A DNA stretch of 37,502 nucleotides from Enterococcus sp. (GCF_022711995.1 NZ_JALAHI010000169.1:1-37502), one strand, 5' to 3'; positions 10,558 to 19,393 are shown, counted from the first letter of the stretch. Numbers and translations are program-made. The notes: generated by a model from the letters alone, not told the origin.

Positions 10558-12009
10558 TTATTCGATTGGTTGGGTGTTATTGTCTGTGTTTGGTTGGCTT
10601 TCTACTGGCTTTTGGCTTTCGATTGCTGCTACGAGTTCTTTGTTTCCTTGTTTGGTAGACATGGTTTGATTGATGAGGTTGACGAGATCGAGACCGGTTG
10701 TTTCTTTGATGGTATCAAATGTCCGGGCTAGACCGGCTTCTCCCATGTCGTGTAATCCGTCATTGCCTCCGAAGCTGACTACTTTATCGATATTGCTAAG
10801 TGGTGCATTGACTTCCTTGGCAATTTCTGGCAATACTTTGATGAATTCCATCAAAATACCTGCTTCGTTCAGTTTCGTTAAAGCGATAGCCATTTTTTCG
10901 CGGCTTTCTGCTTCGGCTTGACCGACTTTGGCAATCCGTTCGGCGTCGGCTGAACCAAGTTTTTCGATTCTTTCTGCTTCGGCTTGGGCTGCTAATTTGA
11001 CTTTTTCGGCTTCGGCTTGGGCCCGAGCGATTTCTCTGGCTTTGTCTGCTAAGGCATTTTGTTCCACAACATATTTGTCGGCTTCTGCTTTTTTACGAAC
11101 AGTCGCATTCAATTCTTTTTCCGTCAATTCGGCTTGTTTTTCTTGGATCTCGATGTTCTTTTCTTGTTCGATCAATTGGACTTTCATTTTTTCGCCTACA
11201 GCGATCTGTTCCGCTTTGGCATCTGCTACTTCTCGTTCTTGTTTGTATTGCGCTTGTTTCAATGCCATATCTTTGGTGGCTTCGGCAATCTCTGTTTGAC
11301 GACGAATTTCTTCGTGCTGCGCCAACTGCTCATTTTCGGCTTGTTTGATCCGAGTTTCTCTTAGCGCATTGGATTCTGCCACTTCGGCATTTTTCTTCAC
11401 TTCAGCGATCTGCGGCCGTCCTAAAGCATCCAAATAGCCATTGCTGTCACTCACATCTTTGATCGTAAACGAAACGATCTCTAAACCCATCTTTTTCAAG
11501 TCTGTAGAAGCAACTTCTTGCACTTGTTCCGCAAAGTCATCACGGTTTTTGTAAATAGCTTCTACTGTCATGGTTCCCAAAATTGCCCGTAAGTGACCTT
11601 CCAATACCTCTTGTGCTTCATCTTCTAATTCAGCCGTTGATTTGCCTAAGTATTGTTCTGCGGCTGTCTTGATAGATTCCGTGCTGTTTCCAACTTTTAC
11701 TAACACGGTCGCACTTGCTTTGATCGGTACACCTTGTTCGGTATACACTTCTGGGGTTCCGATTTCAAGTTTATGCGTCAATAAACTCAATTTATGTGCT
11801 TTCTGAACAATCGGAATCACGAATGTTCCGCTATTCTTCAATATCTTGATGCCTTCTTTGCCTAAAAAAGACCCAGTTACGATCAACGCTTCATCTGGTT
11901 TGCCGATGCGGTAACGAATCATTAAAAATGCGATCAACAAAACAACTAAAACGATAATCCAAAAAATGGGGTTACTTAAAAACTCTAATGCATTCCCTGT
12001 CTCTAACAT
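10558..12009 (-). CDS. floT: Flotillin-like SPFH membrane protein (FloT/YuaG family)
   Basis: This is a scaffold protein of functional membrane microdomains. The 483 residues comprise an N-terminal membrane hairpin or anchor (about 13-32), an SPFH/band-7 domain (about 35-215, with VPIVQKAHKLSLLT and ALGRPQIAEVKKNAEVAE), and a long coiled coil (about 215-385). The coiled coil is rich in Ala, Glu, Lys and Gln, with the repeated AEAE pattern typical of flotillins. The C-terminal tail (after about 450) is Gln, Thr and Asn rich. It follows the NfeD-like gene by 13 bases, the usual partner arrangement. The pair is inserted between trmFO and xerC, which are adjacent in B. subtilis. Confidence 0.9.
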   Translation of the reverse strand: MLETGNALEFLSNPIFWIIVLVVLLIAFLMIRYRIGKPDEALIVTGSFLGKEGIKILKNSGTFVIPIVQKAHKLSLLTHKLEIGTPEVYTEQGVPIKASATVLVKVGNSTESIKTAAEQYLGKSTAELEDEAQEVLEGHLRAILGTMTVEAIYKNRDDFAEQVQEVASTDLKKMGLEIVSFTIKDVSDSNGYLDALGRPQIAEVKKNAEVAESNALRETRIKQAENEQLAQHEEIRRQTEIAEATKDMALKQAQYKQEREVADAKAEQIAVGEKMKVQLIEQEKNIEIQEKQAELTEKELNATVRKKAEADKYVVEQNALADKAREIARAQAEAEKVKLAAQAEAERIEKLGSADAERIAKVGQAEAESREKMAIALTKLNEAGILMEFIKVLPEIAKEVNAPLSNIDKVVSFGGNDGLHDMGEAGLARTFDTIKETTGLDLVNLINQTMSTKQGNKELVAAIESQKPVESQPNTDNNTQPIE

Positions 12010-12022
12010 TTTTCAACACTCC

Positions 12023-12445
12023 CTATTCAATAAAGTTGTGGTTTTCCACCACTAATGCAATACCTTTTTTATCAAAATCAACAATAATCACTTTGGTGCC
12101 GATGGGCAATTCTCTTTTTTCCCGAATATCTTCTTCTTTGTAAAACTTTGCCGGATAAACGGAACGCGCGGTTTTACTACCAATTTCCATCACTTCACCA
12201 AGAGCATTTCCGACGATCTTTTCTGTGAGCTCACCGATCAAGAAATCGTCATGGCCTAAAACATTGCTGCGATTTTTGTCGGTCAAGCGATTGAACAGCC
12301 ACATAAACGGTCCGAGCAGCAAACTGAAAAGCAGAAAAACGACAACTATCAAAACAAAAAGCACGATCAGCCAACCTACTATCAGAATATAAAAGGGAAA
12401 CTGCTGCAAGTACTCTTGAAATCCTGTGACCCATTCGCCAATCAC
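12023..12445 (-). CDS. NfeD-like membrane protein (YuaF-type)
   Basis: This is the predicted partner of the adjacent flotillin. The 140-residue protein has an N-terminal amphipathic part, a long hydrophobic membrane region (about 17-50, probably one or two passes, ending GPFMWLFNRL), and a soluble OB-fold-like C-terminal domain (about 65-140) with GEVMEIGSKTARSVYPA and VIIVDFDKKGIALV. The open frame extends to a TTG at 12478, but that codon overlaps the -10 hexamer. I chose the GTG at 12445, which has AAAGGTGG 6-8 bases upstream. It is the first gene of a two-gene operon. It lacks the protease domain of long NfeD proteins. Confidence 0.85.
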   Translation of the reverse strand: MIGEWVTGFQEYLQQFPFYILIVGWLIVLFVLIVVVFLLFSLLLGPFMWLFNRLTDKNRSNVLGHDDFLIGELTEKIVGNALGEVMEIGSKTARSVYPAKFYKEEDIREKRELPIGTKVIIVDFDKKGIALVVENHNFIE

Positions 12446-12477
12446 GATCGTCACCACCTTTACTATTGTTATTAACA

Positions 12478-12506
12478 ATCATATGACAACCGCTACCAAG
12501 TTTCAA
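12478..12506 (-). promoter_or_regulatory. Promoter of the nfeD-floT operon
   Basis: TTGAAA (12501-12506) and TATGAT (12478-12483) are exactly 17 bases apart. The predicted start lies about 27 bases upstream of the GTG start codon. No SigW-like or other alternative promoter motif was seen. Confidence 0.75.
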
Positions 12507-12514
12507 GACAATTC

Positions 12515-12556
12515 AAAAAAAAACTTTCTCAACAATTTCTCGTGAGAAAGTTTTTG
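12515..12556 (-). terminator. Terminator of trmFO
   Basis: AAAAACTTTCTCA (12519-12531) and TGAGAAAGTTTTT (12543-12555) form a perfect 13-bp stem with an 11-base loop, five bases past the trmFO stop. It runs into a T-run on the minus strand. Confidence 0.9.
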
Positions 12557-12560
12557 ATAA

Positions 12561-13868
12561 TCAATTTACAACTGTTTCTTTTGCTGACTCTAAAGCCGTA
12601 AGCGCACGATTAGCCAATGCTTCATAGCGAGACTTTTTATCTTTGATCCGTTCTGGAAGCTCTGGAAGCAGCCCAAAGTTGGCATTCATCGGTTGGAAAT
12701 GTTTGCCTTCAGCATGCGTAATGTAATAGGCCATGCTGCCGATGACAGTTTCTTGTGGGAAGATGATTGGTTCTTCTTCTTTCGCCAGTTTTGCTGCGTT
12801 GATACCAGCGACTAAGCCACTGGCAGCACTTTCTACATACCCTTCGACACCCGTCATTTGACCGGCAAAGAACAAGTCATCCCGTTTGCGGGATTGGTAG
12901 GTTTGCTGCAGCAGTTGTGGAGAATTCATGAAACTATTTCGATGCATCACGCCATAACGAACAAATTCCGCTTGCTCTAATCCAGGAATCATGCGAAAGA
13001 CACGTTTTTGTTCGCCCCACTTCAAATGGGTTTGGAAACCTACGATGTTGTATAAAGAAGCTGCCGCATTGTCTTGGCGCAACTGGATGACTGCATAAGG
13101 TCGTTTGCCTGTCTTTGGATCTTCTAATCCAACTGGTTTCATTGGACCAAACAGCATCGTCTTAGGACCGCGAGATGCCATGACTTCGATAGGCATACAG
13201 CCTTCAAAGAATTTTTCTTTTTCAAATTCTTTCAATGGCGCGACTTCGGCATTTACCAAGGCTTCACGGAAGGCATAGAATTCTTCTTCCGTCATGGGAC
13301 AGTTGAGGTAGGCGGCTTCCCCTTTGTCATAGCGGGATTTCAAGTAGACTTTGTCCATATCAATGGTTGATTTATCAATGATTGGCGCTGCAGCATCATA
13401 GAAATAGAAACCTTCCGATCCATTGAAGGCTTGAATCGCCTTGGATAACGGTTCAGAAGTCAATGGTCCGGTAGCAATCACCGTGATGCCTTCTGGGATT
13501 TCAGTGATTTCTTCTTCAATCACTGTTACCAATGGATGTTCTTTTACCCGCTTGGTCACTAGTTCAGAGAAATCATCCCGATCAACCGCTAAAGCTCCGC
13601 CAGCTGGAACAGCTGTCTGATCTGCCGAAGTTAGGATCACTGAATTCAAGCGACGCATTTCTTCTTTTAAAACACCTACTGCATTAGTTAAATTGTTCCC
13701 TCTCAGGGAATTTGTGCAAACAAGTTCCGCAAAATTGTTCGTATGGTGTGCCTCTGTTGTTTTCTTAGGGCGCATTTCATACAGATTGACGGACACTCCA
13801 GCTTCAGCAGCTTGCCATGCGGCTTCGCTCCCAGCTAACCCAGCACCAATGACATTGATTTCTTTCAT
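12561..13868 (-). CDS. trmFO: tRNA (uracil-54-C5)-methyltransferase, folate-dependent (TrmFO)
   Basis: This FAD- and methylenetetrahydrofolate-dependent enzyme makes ribothymidine-54 in tRNA, replacing the SAM-dependent TrmA of other bacteria. The 435-residue protein begins with the FAD dinucleotide-binding motif [19 protein letters not shown]. It then has the family blocks [22 protein letters not shown] split by [12 protein letters not shown], the conserved Cys-containing [21 protein letters not shown], and [12 protein letters not shown] near the C-terminus. AAAGGAG precedes the ATG. It lies downstream of topA, as in B. subtilis (topA-gid). No promoter of good spacing was found in the 226-base gap, so it probably depends on read-through past the intervening hairpin element. 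Confidence 0.97.
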   Translation of the reverse strand: MKEINVIGAGLAGSEAAWQAAEAGVSVNLYEMRPKKTTEAHHTNNFAELVCTNSLRGNNLTNAVGVLKEEMRRLNSVILTSADQTAVPAGGALAVDRDDFSELVTKRVKEHPLVTVIEEEITEIPEGITVIATGPLTSEPLSKAIQAFNGSEGFYFYDAAAPIIDKSTIDMDKVYLKSRYDKGEAAYLNCPMTEEEFYAFREALVNAEVAPLKEFEKEKFFEGCMPIEVMASRGPKTMLFGPMKPVGLEDPKTGKRPYAVIQLRQDNAAASLYNIVGFQTHLKWGEQKRVFRMIPGLEQAEFVRYGVMHRNSFMNSPQLLQQTYQSRKRDDLFFAGQMTGVEGYVESAASGLVAGINAAKLAKEEEPIIFPQETVIGSMAYYITHAEGKHFQPMNANFGLLPELPERIKDKKSRYEALANRALTALESAKETVVN

Positions 13869-13888
13869 ACTTCGTCTCCTTTATAGTA

Positions 13889-14007
13889 AAAGAGCCTGTG
13901 TCAAAAGTGACTAAAACAAAAAAATATTTCCTCGGCAAAATCTGAGTTTCTTAGAATCTCTTTCGTCATTCACCTATTTTTTATTCTATTCCTTCTGTCA
14001 CAGCTCT
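13889..14007 (-). repeat. Imperfect inverted-repeat element between topA and trmFO (terminator-like)
   Basis: The two ends are mutually inverted over roughly 40 bases. One end reads AGAGCCTGTGTCAAAAG and the other, on the minus strand, AGAGCTGTGACAGAAG; AT-rich arms continue inward to AAAAAATA. On the minus strand the stem exits into CTCTTTTA, so it can act as a terminator or attenuator after topA. The ends resemble those of the fold-back element at 34.6 kb (AAAGGACTGTGACATAAG). The trmFO start lies only about 20 bases beyond it. Confidence 0.55.
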
Positions 14008-14025
14008 GATTTTTGAAAAGGAACA

Positions 14026-14052
14026 CAGTAGCCTACTGTCTGGCAGCAGACA
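14026..14052. repeat. Two adjoining small palindromes after topA
   Basis: CAGTAGCCTACTG is a 6-bp palindrome about a central C, directly overlapping TGTCTGgcagCAGACA, a perfect 6-bp hairpin with a 4-base loop. They lie about 45 bases past the topA stop. No T-run follows, so their role is unknown. Confidence 0.45.
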
Positions 14053-14094
14053 CTTCGTTCACTTTATTTGTTATTTGTAAGGGTTACGAGGCAA

Positions 14095-16173
14095 CTATTT
14101 TTGCACGTCTTCCTCGTAATCACCTTTGATACAAACGACTTGCTTGCCGCCTTTGACTTTCTTTTCAACCAAATAGTTGTCACATTTTGGACAATTTCTT
14201 CCGACTGGTTTATCCCAAGATGTAAAGTCACATTCTGGATAACGGGTACAGCCAAAGAAAATACGATTCTTCTTCGATTTTCTTTCAACAACTTGCCCTT
14301 GGTGACAAACGGGACATTCAACACCGATTTCTTTTACGATTGGTTTGGTGTTGCGGCAATCAGGGAAATTGCTGCAAGCATAGAATTTTCCATAACGACC
14401 TAACTTGATCACCATTGGATGACCGCAAATGTCGCAATCAAAGCCAGCAGGCTCATCTTTGATCTGAATTTTTTCAATGTTTTCTTCTGCATTCGATAAT
14501 TCTTTTTCGAAAGGACGATAAAATTGATCTACAACTTTGATCCATTCTTGTTTTCCTGCTTCAATACTGTCTAAACTGCTTTCCATCTCAGCTGTGAAGT
14601 GTGTATCGACGATTTGCGGGAAGAATTCTTCGATCAATGAATTGACGATTTCGCCTAATTCGGTAGGTTCAAACCGTTTTTGAGTCAATTTGACGTAATA
14701 GCGGCGTTGGATCGTTTCTAACGTTGGTGCATAAGTCGATGGTCGTCCCACACCATTTTCTTCTAAAGTTTTGATCAGCGTAGCTTCGCTATAGCGAGCA
14801 GGCGGTTGCGTGAAATGTTGTTTTGGTTCGATAGAGACCGACTGAACAACGTCTCCTTCGTTCAATTCCGGCAAAATATTTTCTTTGTCTTCTTTGCCAT
14901 CATCCCGACCCTCCACATACACTTGCATGAATCCTTTAAATTTGATTTTGGACCCATTCGCTATGAACATAACGCCATTTTGCTGTAGTGTCACTTTCAT
15001 TGTATCTAAAATGGCAGGCGTCATTTGGCTAGCCACAAACCGGGCCCAAATCAGGCGATAGAGTTTCAGCTGATCTTTGTCCAAGTATTTTTCCATCTCT
15101 TCCGGCGTACGCATGACACTGGTTGGACGAACTGCCTCATGGGCATCTTGTGCGCCTTGGGCATTTTTGACTTTCTTGCCACCGTGAGCGGAAAAAGCGG
15201 AACCATAAGTTGTTTCGATAAACTCTGCTGCTTCAGCTTTGGCAGTATCTGCAATCCGGGTAGAGTCTGTACGCATATACGTAATCAACCCCACCGTTCC
15301 TTGCTTGCCTAGAGGAATCCCTTCATAAAGCTGTTGCGCAACCATCATGGTTTTCCGCGTACGGAAATTCAGTTTGCGGGCAGCTTCTTGTTGCAGACTA
15401 CTCGTTGTAAAGGGAGCGGAAGGATTACGTTTTCGTTCTTTCTTTTCTACCTTGGTCACTTGATAGTCTTTGCCATCTAAGCGATCCGTCACTTCTTTGA
15501 TACTTTCGGCATTTGGTAATTTTTTCTTTTTGCCGTCTAGTCCCCAGAAGGCTGCTTTAAATTTCTTGGTCGCTTTTTTAAAGTTGCCATCGATGCTCCA
15601 GTATTCTTCTGGAATAAAGTCACGAATCTCTTTTTCCCGATCAATAATAATCTTCAATGCCACCGATTGAACACGACCTGCACTTAATCCTTTTTTAACT
15701 TTCCGCCATAAAATCGGACTGATGGAATACCCCACTAGCCTGTCCAGCACACGACGTGCTTGTTGGGCATCAACTAGATCGACATCAATCGAACGAGGTT
15801 CTTTAAAAGCTGCTTTTACAGCATCTTTGGTAATTTCGTTAAACACAACACGATTCTTTTCGTTTAAATCGAGACCTAACAAGAAAGCCAAATGCCAAGC
15901 AATAGCTTCCCCTTCTCTATCCGGGTCACTTGCGAGGTAGACTTTTTCTGCTTTTTTGGCAGCTGAACGAAGACTTTTAATGACATCGCCCTTACCGCGA
16001 ATCGAGATGTAATGTGGTTCATAGTCATTTTCGACGTCAATCCCCATCTTACTTTTCGGCAAATCACGAATGTGCCCCACACTCGCCACAACTTTGTAGT
16101 TGCGTCCGAGGTATTTTTCAATGGTTTTCGCCTTTGCAGGCGACTCCACGATCACTAGATATTTATATGCCAT
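14095..16173 (-). CDS. topA: DNA topoisomerase I
   Basis: This type IA topoisomerase relaxes negative supercoils. The 692 residues start with the TOPRIM domain ([17 protein letters not shown], then [16 protein letters not shown] with the metal-binding acidic residues). The catalytic tyrosine is in [12 protein letters not shown] near residue 300. Further blocks are AHEAVRPTS and [13 protein letters not shown]. Three C-terminal zinc-ribbon repeats follow: CDICGHPM...CSNFPDC, CPVCHQG...CTRYPEC, and a degenerate CPKCDNYL...VVCIKG. The length fits Gram-positive TopA. GGAG lies 11 bases upstream of the ATG. It has its own promoter after dprA. Confidence 0.97.
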   Translation of the reverse strand: MAYKYLVIVESPAKAKTIEKYLGRNYKVVASVGHIRDLPKSKMGIDVENDYEPHYISIRGKGDVIKSLRSAAKKAEKVYLASDPDREGEAIAWHLAFLLGLDLNEKNRVVFNEITKDAVKAAFKEPRSIDVDLVDAQQARRVLDRLVGYSISPILWRKVKKGLSAGRVQSVALKIIIDREKEIRDFIPEEYWSIDGNFKKATKKFKAAFWGLDGKKKKLPNAESIKEVTDRLDGKDYQVTKVEKKERKRNPSAPFTTSSLQQEAARKLNFRTRKTMMVAQQLYEGIPLGKQGTVGLITYMRTDSTRIADTAKAEAAEFIETTYGSAFSAHGGKKVKNAQGAQDAHEAVRPTSVMRTPEEMEKYLDKDQLKLYRLIWARFVASQMTPAILDTMKVTLQQNGVMFIANGSKIKFKGFMQVYVEGRDDGKEDKENILPELNEGDVVQSVSIEPKQHFTQPPARYSEATLIKTLEENGVGRPSTYAPTLETIQRRYYVKLTQKRFEPTELGEIVNSLIEEFFPQIVDTHFTAEMESSLDSIEAGKQEWIKVVDQFYRPFEKELSNAEENIEKIQIKDEPAGFDCDICGHPMVIKLGRYGKFYACSNFPDCRNTKPIVKEIGVECPVCHQGQVVERKSKKNRIFFGCTRYPECDFTSWDKPVGRNCPKCDNYLVEKKVKGGKQVVCIKGDYEEDVQK

Positions 16174-16262
16174 ATAAAAAATGGCTCCTTCCTTCTTTTT
16201 TTCCTACTATAATATATTCGGCAAACAATTCACTTGCTGTCCAAACATCCAAATCGTAGCTT

Positions 16263-16291
16263 ATCATAGCTTTCAGAAAAAGTTTTGTCAA
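16263..16291 (-). promoter_or_regulatory. Promoter of topA
   Basis: A consensus TTGACA (16286-16291) and TATGAT (16263-16268) are 17 bases apart, giving a leader of about 85 bases. The spacer contains AGCTTTCAGAAAAAG (16268-16282), an 11/15 match to the CodY box. Confidence 0.75.
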
Positions 16292-16317
16292 GAAAGGATC
16301 ATTAGAAGACCAAAAAT

Positions 16318-17190
16318 CTAGGGCAACTCTATCAAGATATCTTCCGCTGATAATGTGCATTTTGCTCCGTCTTGAATCAACTGATGGCAGCCTTTTGATC
16401 GATCCGTCAATGCTTCTCCTGGCACGGCAAAAACTTCCTTCCCATTTTCTAAAGCCAGCTGCGCTGTGATCAATGAACCACTCTTTTCTTTGGCTTCAAT
16501 CACACAAACCGCTTGTGCGATGCCCGCAATCAATCGATTCCGCATGGGAAAATGATACTTAGATGGCGGTGTTCCTTGAGGATATTCACTAAGCAGTAAA
16601 TGATCCTGCTTGATTTGATCACAGAGATGTTGGGAACTCTTAGGATAACAGCAATCTAGCCCTGTTCCTACTACTGCAATGGTTTGTCCGCCGCTTTCGA
16701 TTGCTGCTTCATGAGCAAAACAATCAACACCTTGAGCCAATCCACTAATAATCGTATACTCATTCTTAACAAGTTCCGGAATGATCTTTCTGCAAATTTG
16801 TTGCCCATAGCTCGTTGCCTGTCTTGCCCCCACAAAAGCCAGAGCAGGTTTTTGGAAAAGTGCTAGATTCCCATGATAAAAAAGGATCAGCGGTGGATCC
16901 ACAATTTTTCTCAGCGCTGCGGGATAGTCCTGGGAAAAAAAGGTGAGAAATAATTGATCGCCCATTTTTTCTGCTAAAACGTTCTCCGTCAGCTGATGCC
17001 ATGATTCCTGAAAACGGGTAGCCAAGCGAGTGATTCCAGCCAACTGAGTCGCCCTTTCTGCTGTCACCCACCAATCTCTTTCTGAAAGACAGCCTTTTAG
17101 CACGCGCCATTGGCCTTGAATACCGATGCCTTGGGCAAAAGCCAAACGAACCAGCAATTTATCGAAAGACGTACATTCATGATAATACAT
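16318..17190 (-). CDS. dprA: DNA-processing protein DprA (Smf)
   Basis: This is a Rossmann-fold single-stranded-DNA binder that loads RecA during natural transformation. It is also widely kept in species not known to transform. The 290 residues include a helical N-terminal region (about 1-75), then the DprA core: YPAALRKIVDPPLILFYHGN, LAFVGARQATSYG (the usual GSR reads GAR here), IISGLAQGVDCFAHEAAI, AVVGTGLDCCYP, SEYPQGTPPSKYHFPMRN split by RLIAG, and EKSGSLITAQLALENGKEV. A winged-helix tail is essentially absent. The ATG at 17190 has GAGG 7 bases upstream, but that sequence is inside a hairpin (17197-17242). It lies between rnhB and topA, as in other Firmicutes. Confidence 0.95.
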   Translation of the reverse strand: MYYHECTSFDKLLVRLAFAQGIGIQGQWRVLKGCLSERDWWVTAERATQLAGITRLATRFQESWHQLTENVLAEKMGDQLFLTFFSQDYPAALRKIVDPPLILFYHGNLALFQKPALAFVGARQATSYGQQICRKIIPELVKNEYTIISGLAQGVDCFAHEAAIESGGQTIAVVGTGLDCCYPKSSQHLCDQIKQDHLLLSEYPQGTPPSKYHFPMRNRLIAGIAQAVCVIEAKEKSGSLITAQLALENGKEVFAVPGEALTDRSKGCHQLIQDGAKCTLSAEDILIELP

Positions 17191-17196
17191 AAAACA

Positions 17197-17242
17197 ACCT
17201 CATTTCTAAAGAATCTCAAAACAAGATTCGCAAAAATGAGGT
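17197..17242 (-). promoter_or_regulatory. Hairpin between rnhB and dprA that covers the dprA ribosome binding site
   Basis: On the minus strand ACCTCATTT pairs with AAATGAGGT (9 bp), and inside it GAATCT pairs with AGATTC around a short loop. The outer 3' arm contains GAGG, the Shine-Dalgarno sequence of dprA. The stem is followed by TTGTTTTATG, a weak U-tract that already includes the dprA start codon. It may act as an attenuator, a translational block, or both. Confidence 0.6.
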
Positions 17243-17254
17243 AGTTTAACGATT

Positions 17255-18031
17255 TTATTTTTCTACATACTGCTTGACAGGCGCAAATGTTTTGCGATGG
17301 ATCGGACAAATCCCATGAGTAGCCAATCCGGCTAGATGCTGTTTGGTGCCATAGCCGGCATTTTGATCAAATCCATAGTGAGGAAAAATGTCATGGTAAT
17401 CTTTCATTAAATTGTCTCGAAAGACCTTTGCCATAATACTGGCTGCAGCAATCGAGATTGAACGTGCATCCCCTTTGATCAGGCTGGTCTGAGGAATGTC
17501 GACATCAAGTGTCATGGCATCGATCAATAAATGTTCTGGTGTGATCGCTAAATCATCAATCGCACGCTTCATTGCATTCTTGCTGGCCTGATAGATATTG
17601 ACACGATCAATTTCTTCATGGTCCGCAATGCCGATGCCAATCGCTACAGCTTTGTTTTGGATCTCAATAAATAATTCTTCTCTTTTTTTCGCAGAAAGTT
17701 GTTTTGAATCATTCAATCCGATGATGCCGCAATTTTTTGGCAAAACTACTGCAGCTGCCACCACTGGCCCAGCTAGCGGTCCCCGACCGACTTCATCTAA
17801 TCCCGCCACAAAACGGAGCCCTTTTTGATTCAATTCTTGTTCAAAGGCCGACATCTCAGCATATTTTTCTTGTAATTGTTGCTGTTTTCGCTGCTGATTT
17901 TGATATTGAGCAATCAGCTTTTGGACGCCAGAACGTTCATCAGCCATCAGTTGAGCCACATAAGCCGGGTCAACCTCTTCGGCAAATAATCGCTCTTTGA
18001 TAGTTTTAATCGGTTCCTTCATCTTTTTCAC
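17255..18031 (-). CDS. rnhB: Ribonuclease HII
   Basis: This enzyme cleaves the RNA strand of RNA:DNA hybrids and single ribonucleotides in DNA. The 258 residues have an N-terminal extension (about 1-65, coiled and Gln-rich) as in B. subtilis RnhB. The catalytic core carries the acidic residues in VAGLDEVGRGPLAGPVVAAA, IGLNDSKQLS, LLIDAMTLD and SLIKGDARSISIAAASIMAK. The start is the GTG at 18031, with GAGGA 6 bases upstream; an ATG at 18022 (255 residues) is the alternative. Either way the gene overlaps the end of rbgA by 17-26 bases, implying translational coupling. Confidence 0.95.
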   Translation of the reverse strand: MKKMKEPIKTIKERLFAEEVDPAYVAQLMADERSGVQKLIAQYQNQQRKQQQLQEKYAEMSAFEQELNQKGLRFVAGLDEVGRGPLAGPVVAAAVVLPKNCGIIGLNDSKQLSAKKREELFIEIQNKAVAIGIGIADHEEIDRVNIYQASKNAMKRAIDDLAITPEHLLIDAMTLDVDIPQTSLIKGDARSISIAAASIMAKVFRDNLMKDYHDIFPHYGFDQNAGYGTKQHLAGLATHGICPIHRKTFAPVKQYVEK

Positions 18032-18875
18032 CTAATTCCTCGTAACGATCTAATGTATACCTTCCCAGCTTTCCTTGGCGAATATCAAAAACGACTAGTT
18101 CACTGCCACGGTCATAATTGTCTTTGTAGCCCCGTTTTTCAGTGATCTTCATCAATAGCTCTGGTGCCAAACACTGTTCTTCTTCTTTGGAAAGTGAATA
18201 ACGCTGAGCGATTCTGCCCTCATAATACCGAGCAAAAAAATCCAACCCAAATAGAGCGATATCATCTAAATGGATCAACTGATCCTTGATAGCCCCAGTG
18301 AGTGCTAACTTTTTGCCAATCTCAGGGTCTTCAAATTTTGGCCAAAGAATTCCTGGTGTATCCAACAATTCCAATTCTGTCCCAAAACGCAGCCATTGCT
18401 GCCCTTTTGTTACACCGGGCTTATTCCCTGTCTGTGCGATTTTTTTGCCAACCAAACGATTCATCAATGTCGATTTCCCTACGTTGGGAATTCCGATGAC
18501 CATTGCTCTGATTGGACGTGGTTTAAGTCCCCGAGCTTTATCCCGAGCAATTTTTTCTTGCAAGACTTCTTTTGCTTTGGGGACGATCAACTTGATCCCT
18601 TGACTGTCCTGAGCATTGATTGCCATGGCTAAGAATCCCTGTTTTCTAAAATAGCCTTCCCACAGTTTGGTTTGTTGCGGGTCAGCTAAGTCTGCTTTGT
18701 TGATCAAGATCAATCGTGGCTTTTGTTGTAATATTTGATCCAACATTGGATTTCTTGAAGAGATCGGTAAGCGCGCATCTACAAGTTCAAAAACGATGTC
18801 GACAAATTTTTGTTTTTCACTTACTTCACGTTTTGCTTTGGCCATATGGCCTGGAAACCATTGGATGGTACTCAT
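18006..18875 (-). CDS. rbgA: Ribosome biogenesis GTPase RbgA (YlqF)
   Basis: This circularly permuted GTPase is needed for late 50S subunit assembly. The motif order in the 289 residues is G4 (INKADLAD, about 60), G1 (IGIPNVGKSTLMNRLVG, about 127), and G3 (LLDTPGILWP, about 175). A C-terminal helical domain follows that contacts rRNA. The N-terminal QWFPGHMAKAKRE is the YlqF family signature. The ATG is preceded by AAAGGAAA. It heads the rbgA-rnhB transcript, which may continue into dprA. Confidence 0.96.
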   Translation of the reverse strand: MSTIQWFPGHMAKAKREVSEKQKFVDIVFELVDARLPISSRNPMLDQILQQKPRLILINKADLADPQQTKLWEGYFRKQGFLAMAINAQDSQGIKLIVPKAKEVLQEKIARDKARGLKPRPIRAMVIGIPNVGKSTLMNRLVGKKIAQTGNKPGVTKGQQWLRFGTELELLDTPGILWPKFEDPEIGKKLALTGAIKDQLIHLDDIALFGLDFFARYYEGRIAQRYSLSKEEEQCLAPELLMKITEKRGYKDNYDRGSELVVFDIRQGKLGRYTLDRYEELGEKDEGTD

Positions 18876-19002
18876 AATTAATTTCCTTTCATACCTGTCT
18901 TATTCAGACATTGATTGGGCTTTTCACAAGAGTATCGACAACGAGCAAGTCTCTCACTCTTTTTGCCTGTTTCCTGTCATTTTAGCGCCGAGTATCTTAC
19001 GC

Positions 19003-19031
19003 ATTTTACCATGAATTGATTTAATTGGGAA
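19003..19031 (-). promoter_or_regulatory. Probable promoter of rbgA
   Basis: An extended -10, TGGTAAAAT (TAAAAT at 19003-19008), lies 17 bases from a poor -35 hexamer TTCCCA (19026-19031). The leader would be about 120 bases. Transcripts from the promoter at 19394-19423 would also enter rbgA unless stopped. Confidence 0.4.
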
Positions 19032-19069
19032 TACCACTTAGTTGCACTAATTTGTTCCAATAATGTCTA

Positions 19070-19312
19070 TTAGTCGTTGCAGCTACGCATATGAGACGCC
19101 CGCTTGGAGACCAAAGGCACCTCTAGCTCCAGCACTTCTGGAAATCCACGGCACCATTCTCGAAAATTCAGCTTTTCTTTCCCTGTCTCTATGCAGCGGT
19201 TGTTTGCTCCGTAAAATGATCTTGTTAACTCATTCACGTTGACCCTAACTTTGCTTGTTGAAAATTCACGGCACCCTTCTGAGACACCCACTAGACTTAC
19301 CAAGAAGAGCAA
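19070..19312 (-). other. Promoter-led GC-richer block, candidate RNA or dispersed repeat
   Basis: This is the distinctive part of the 875-base interval between rbgA and the beta-glucoside operon. It is visibly richer in G and C than its flanks and starts about 75 bases downstream of a good minus-strand promoter. It contains a direct repeat: GAAAATTCACGGCACC at 19260-19275 and GGAAATCCACGGCACC at 19140-19155, 14 of 16 identical and both followed by NTTCT. It also contains small hairpins such as CCAGaagtgCTGG. An open frame of 80 codons covers it from a TTG without a ribosome binding site, and the deduced peptide resembles no family I know. I favour an RNA or repeat over a protein, with low certainty. 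The rest of the interval holds only the promoters, the 13-base duplication and the terminator listed separately. Confidence 0.35.
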
Positions 19313-19393
19313 TTAGGTAAAATACCGTCGTTCCATTCACAGGTGGCCTGCTTTTTCTTTGAATATCGCTGACCATTTTTCAGCCTAATTAAA

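Noticed and set aside
19070-19312. T-box leader, riboswitch or RNase P RNA
   Set aside because: No AGGGTGGNACCGCG-type T-box, no ligand-riboswitch core and no RNase P landmark sequences could be found; left as unassigned.
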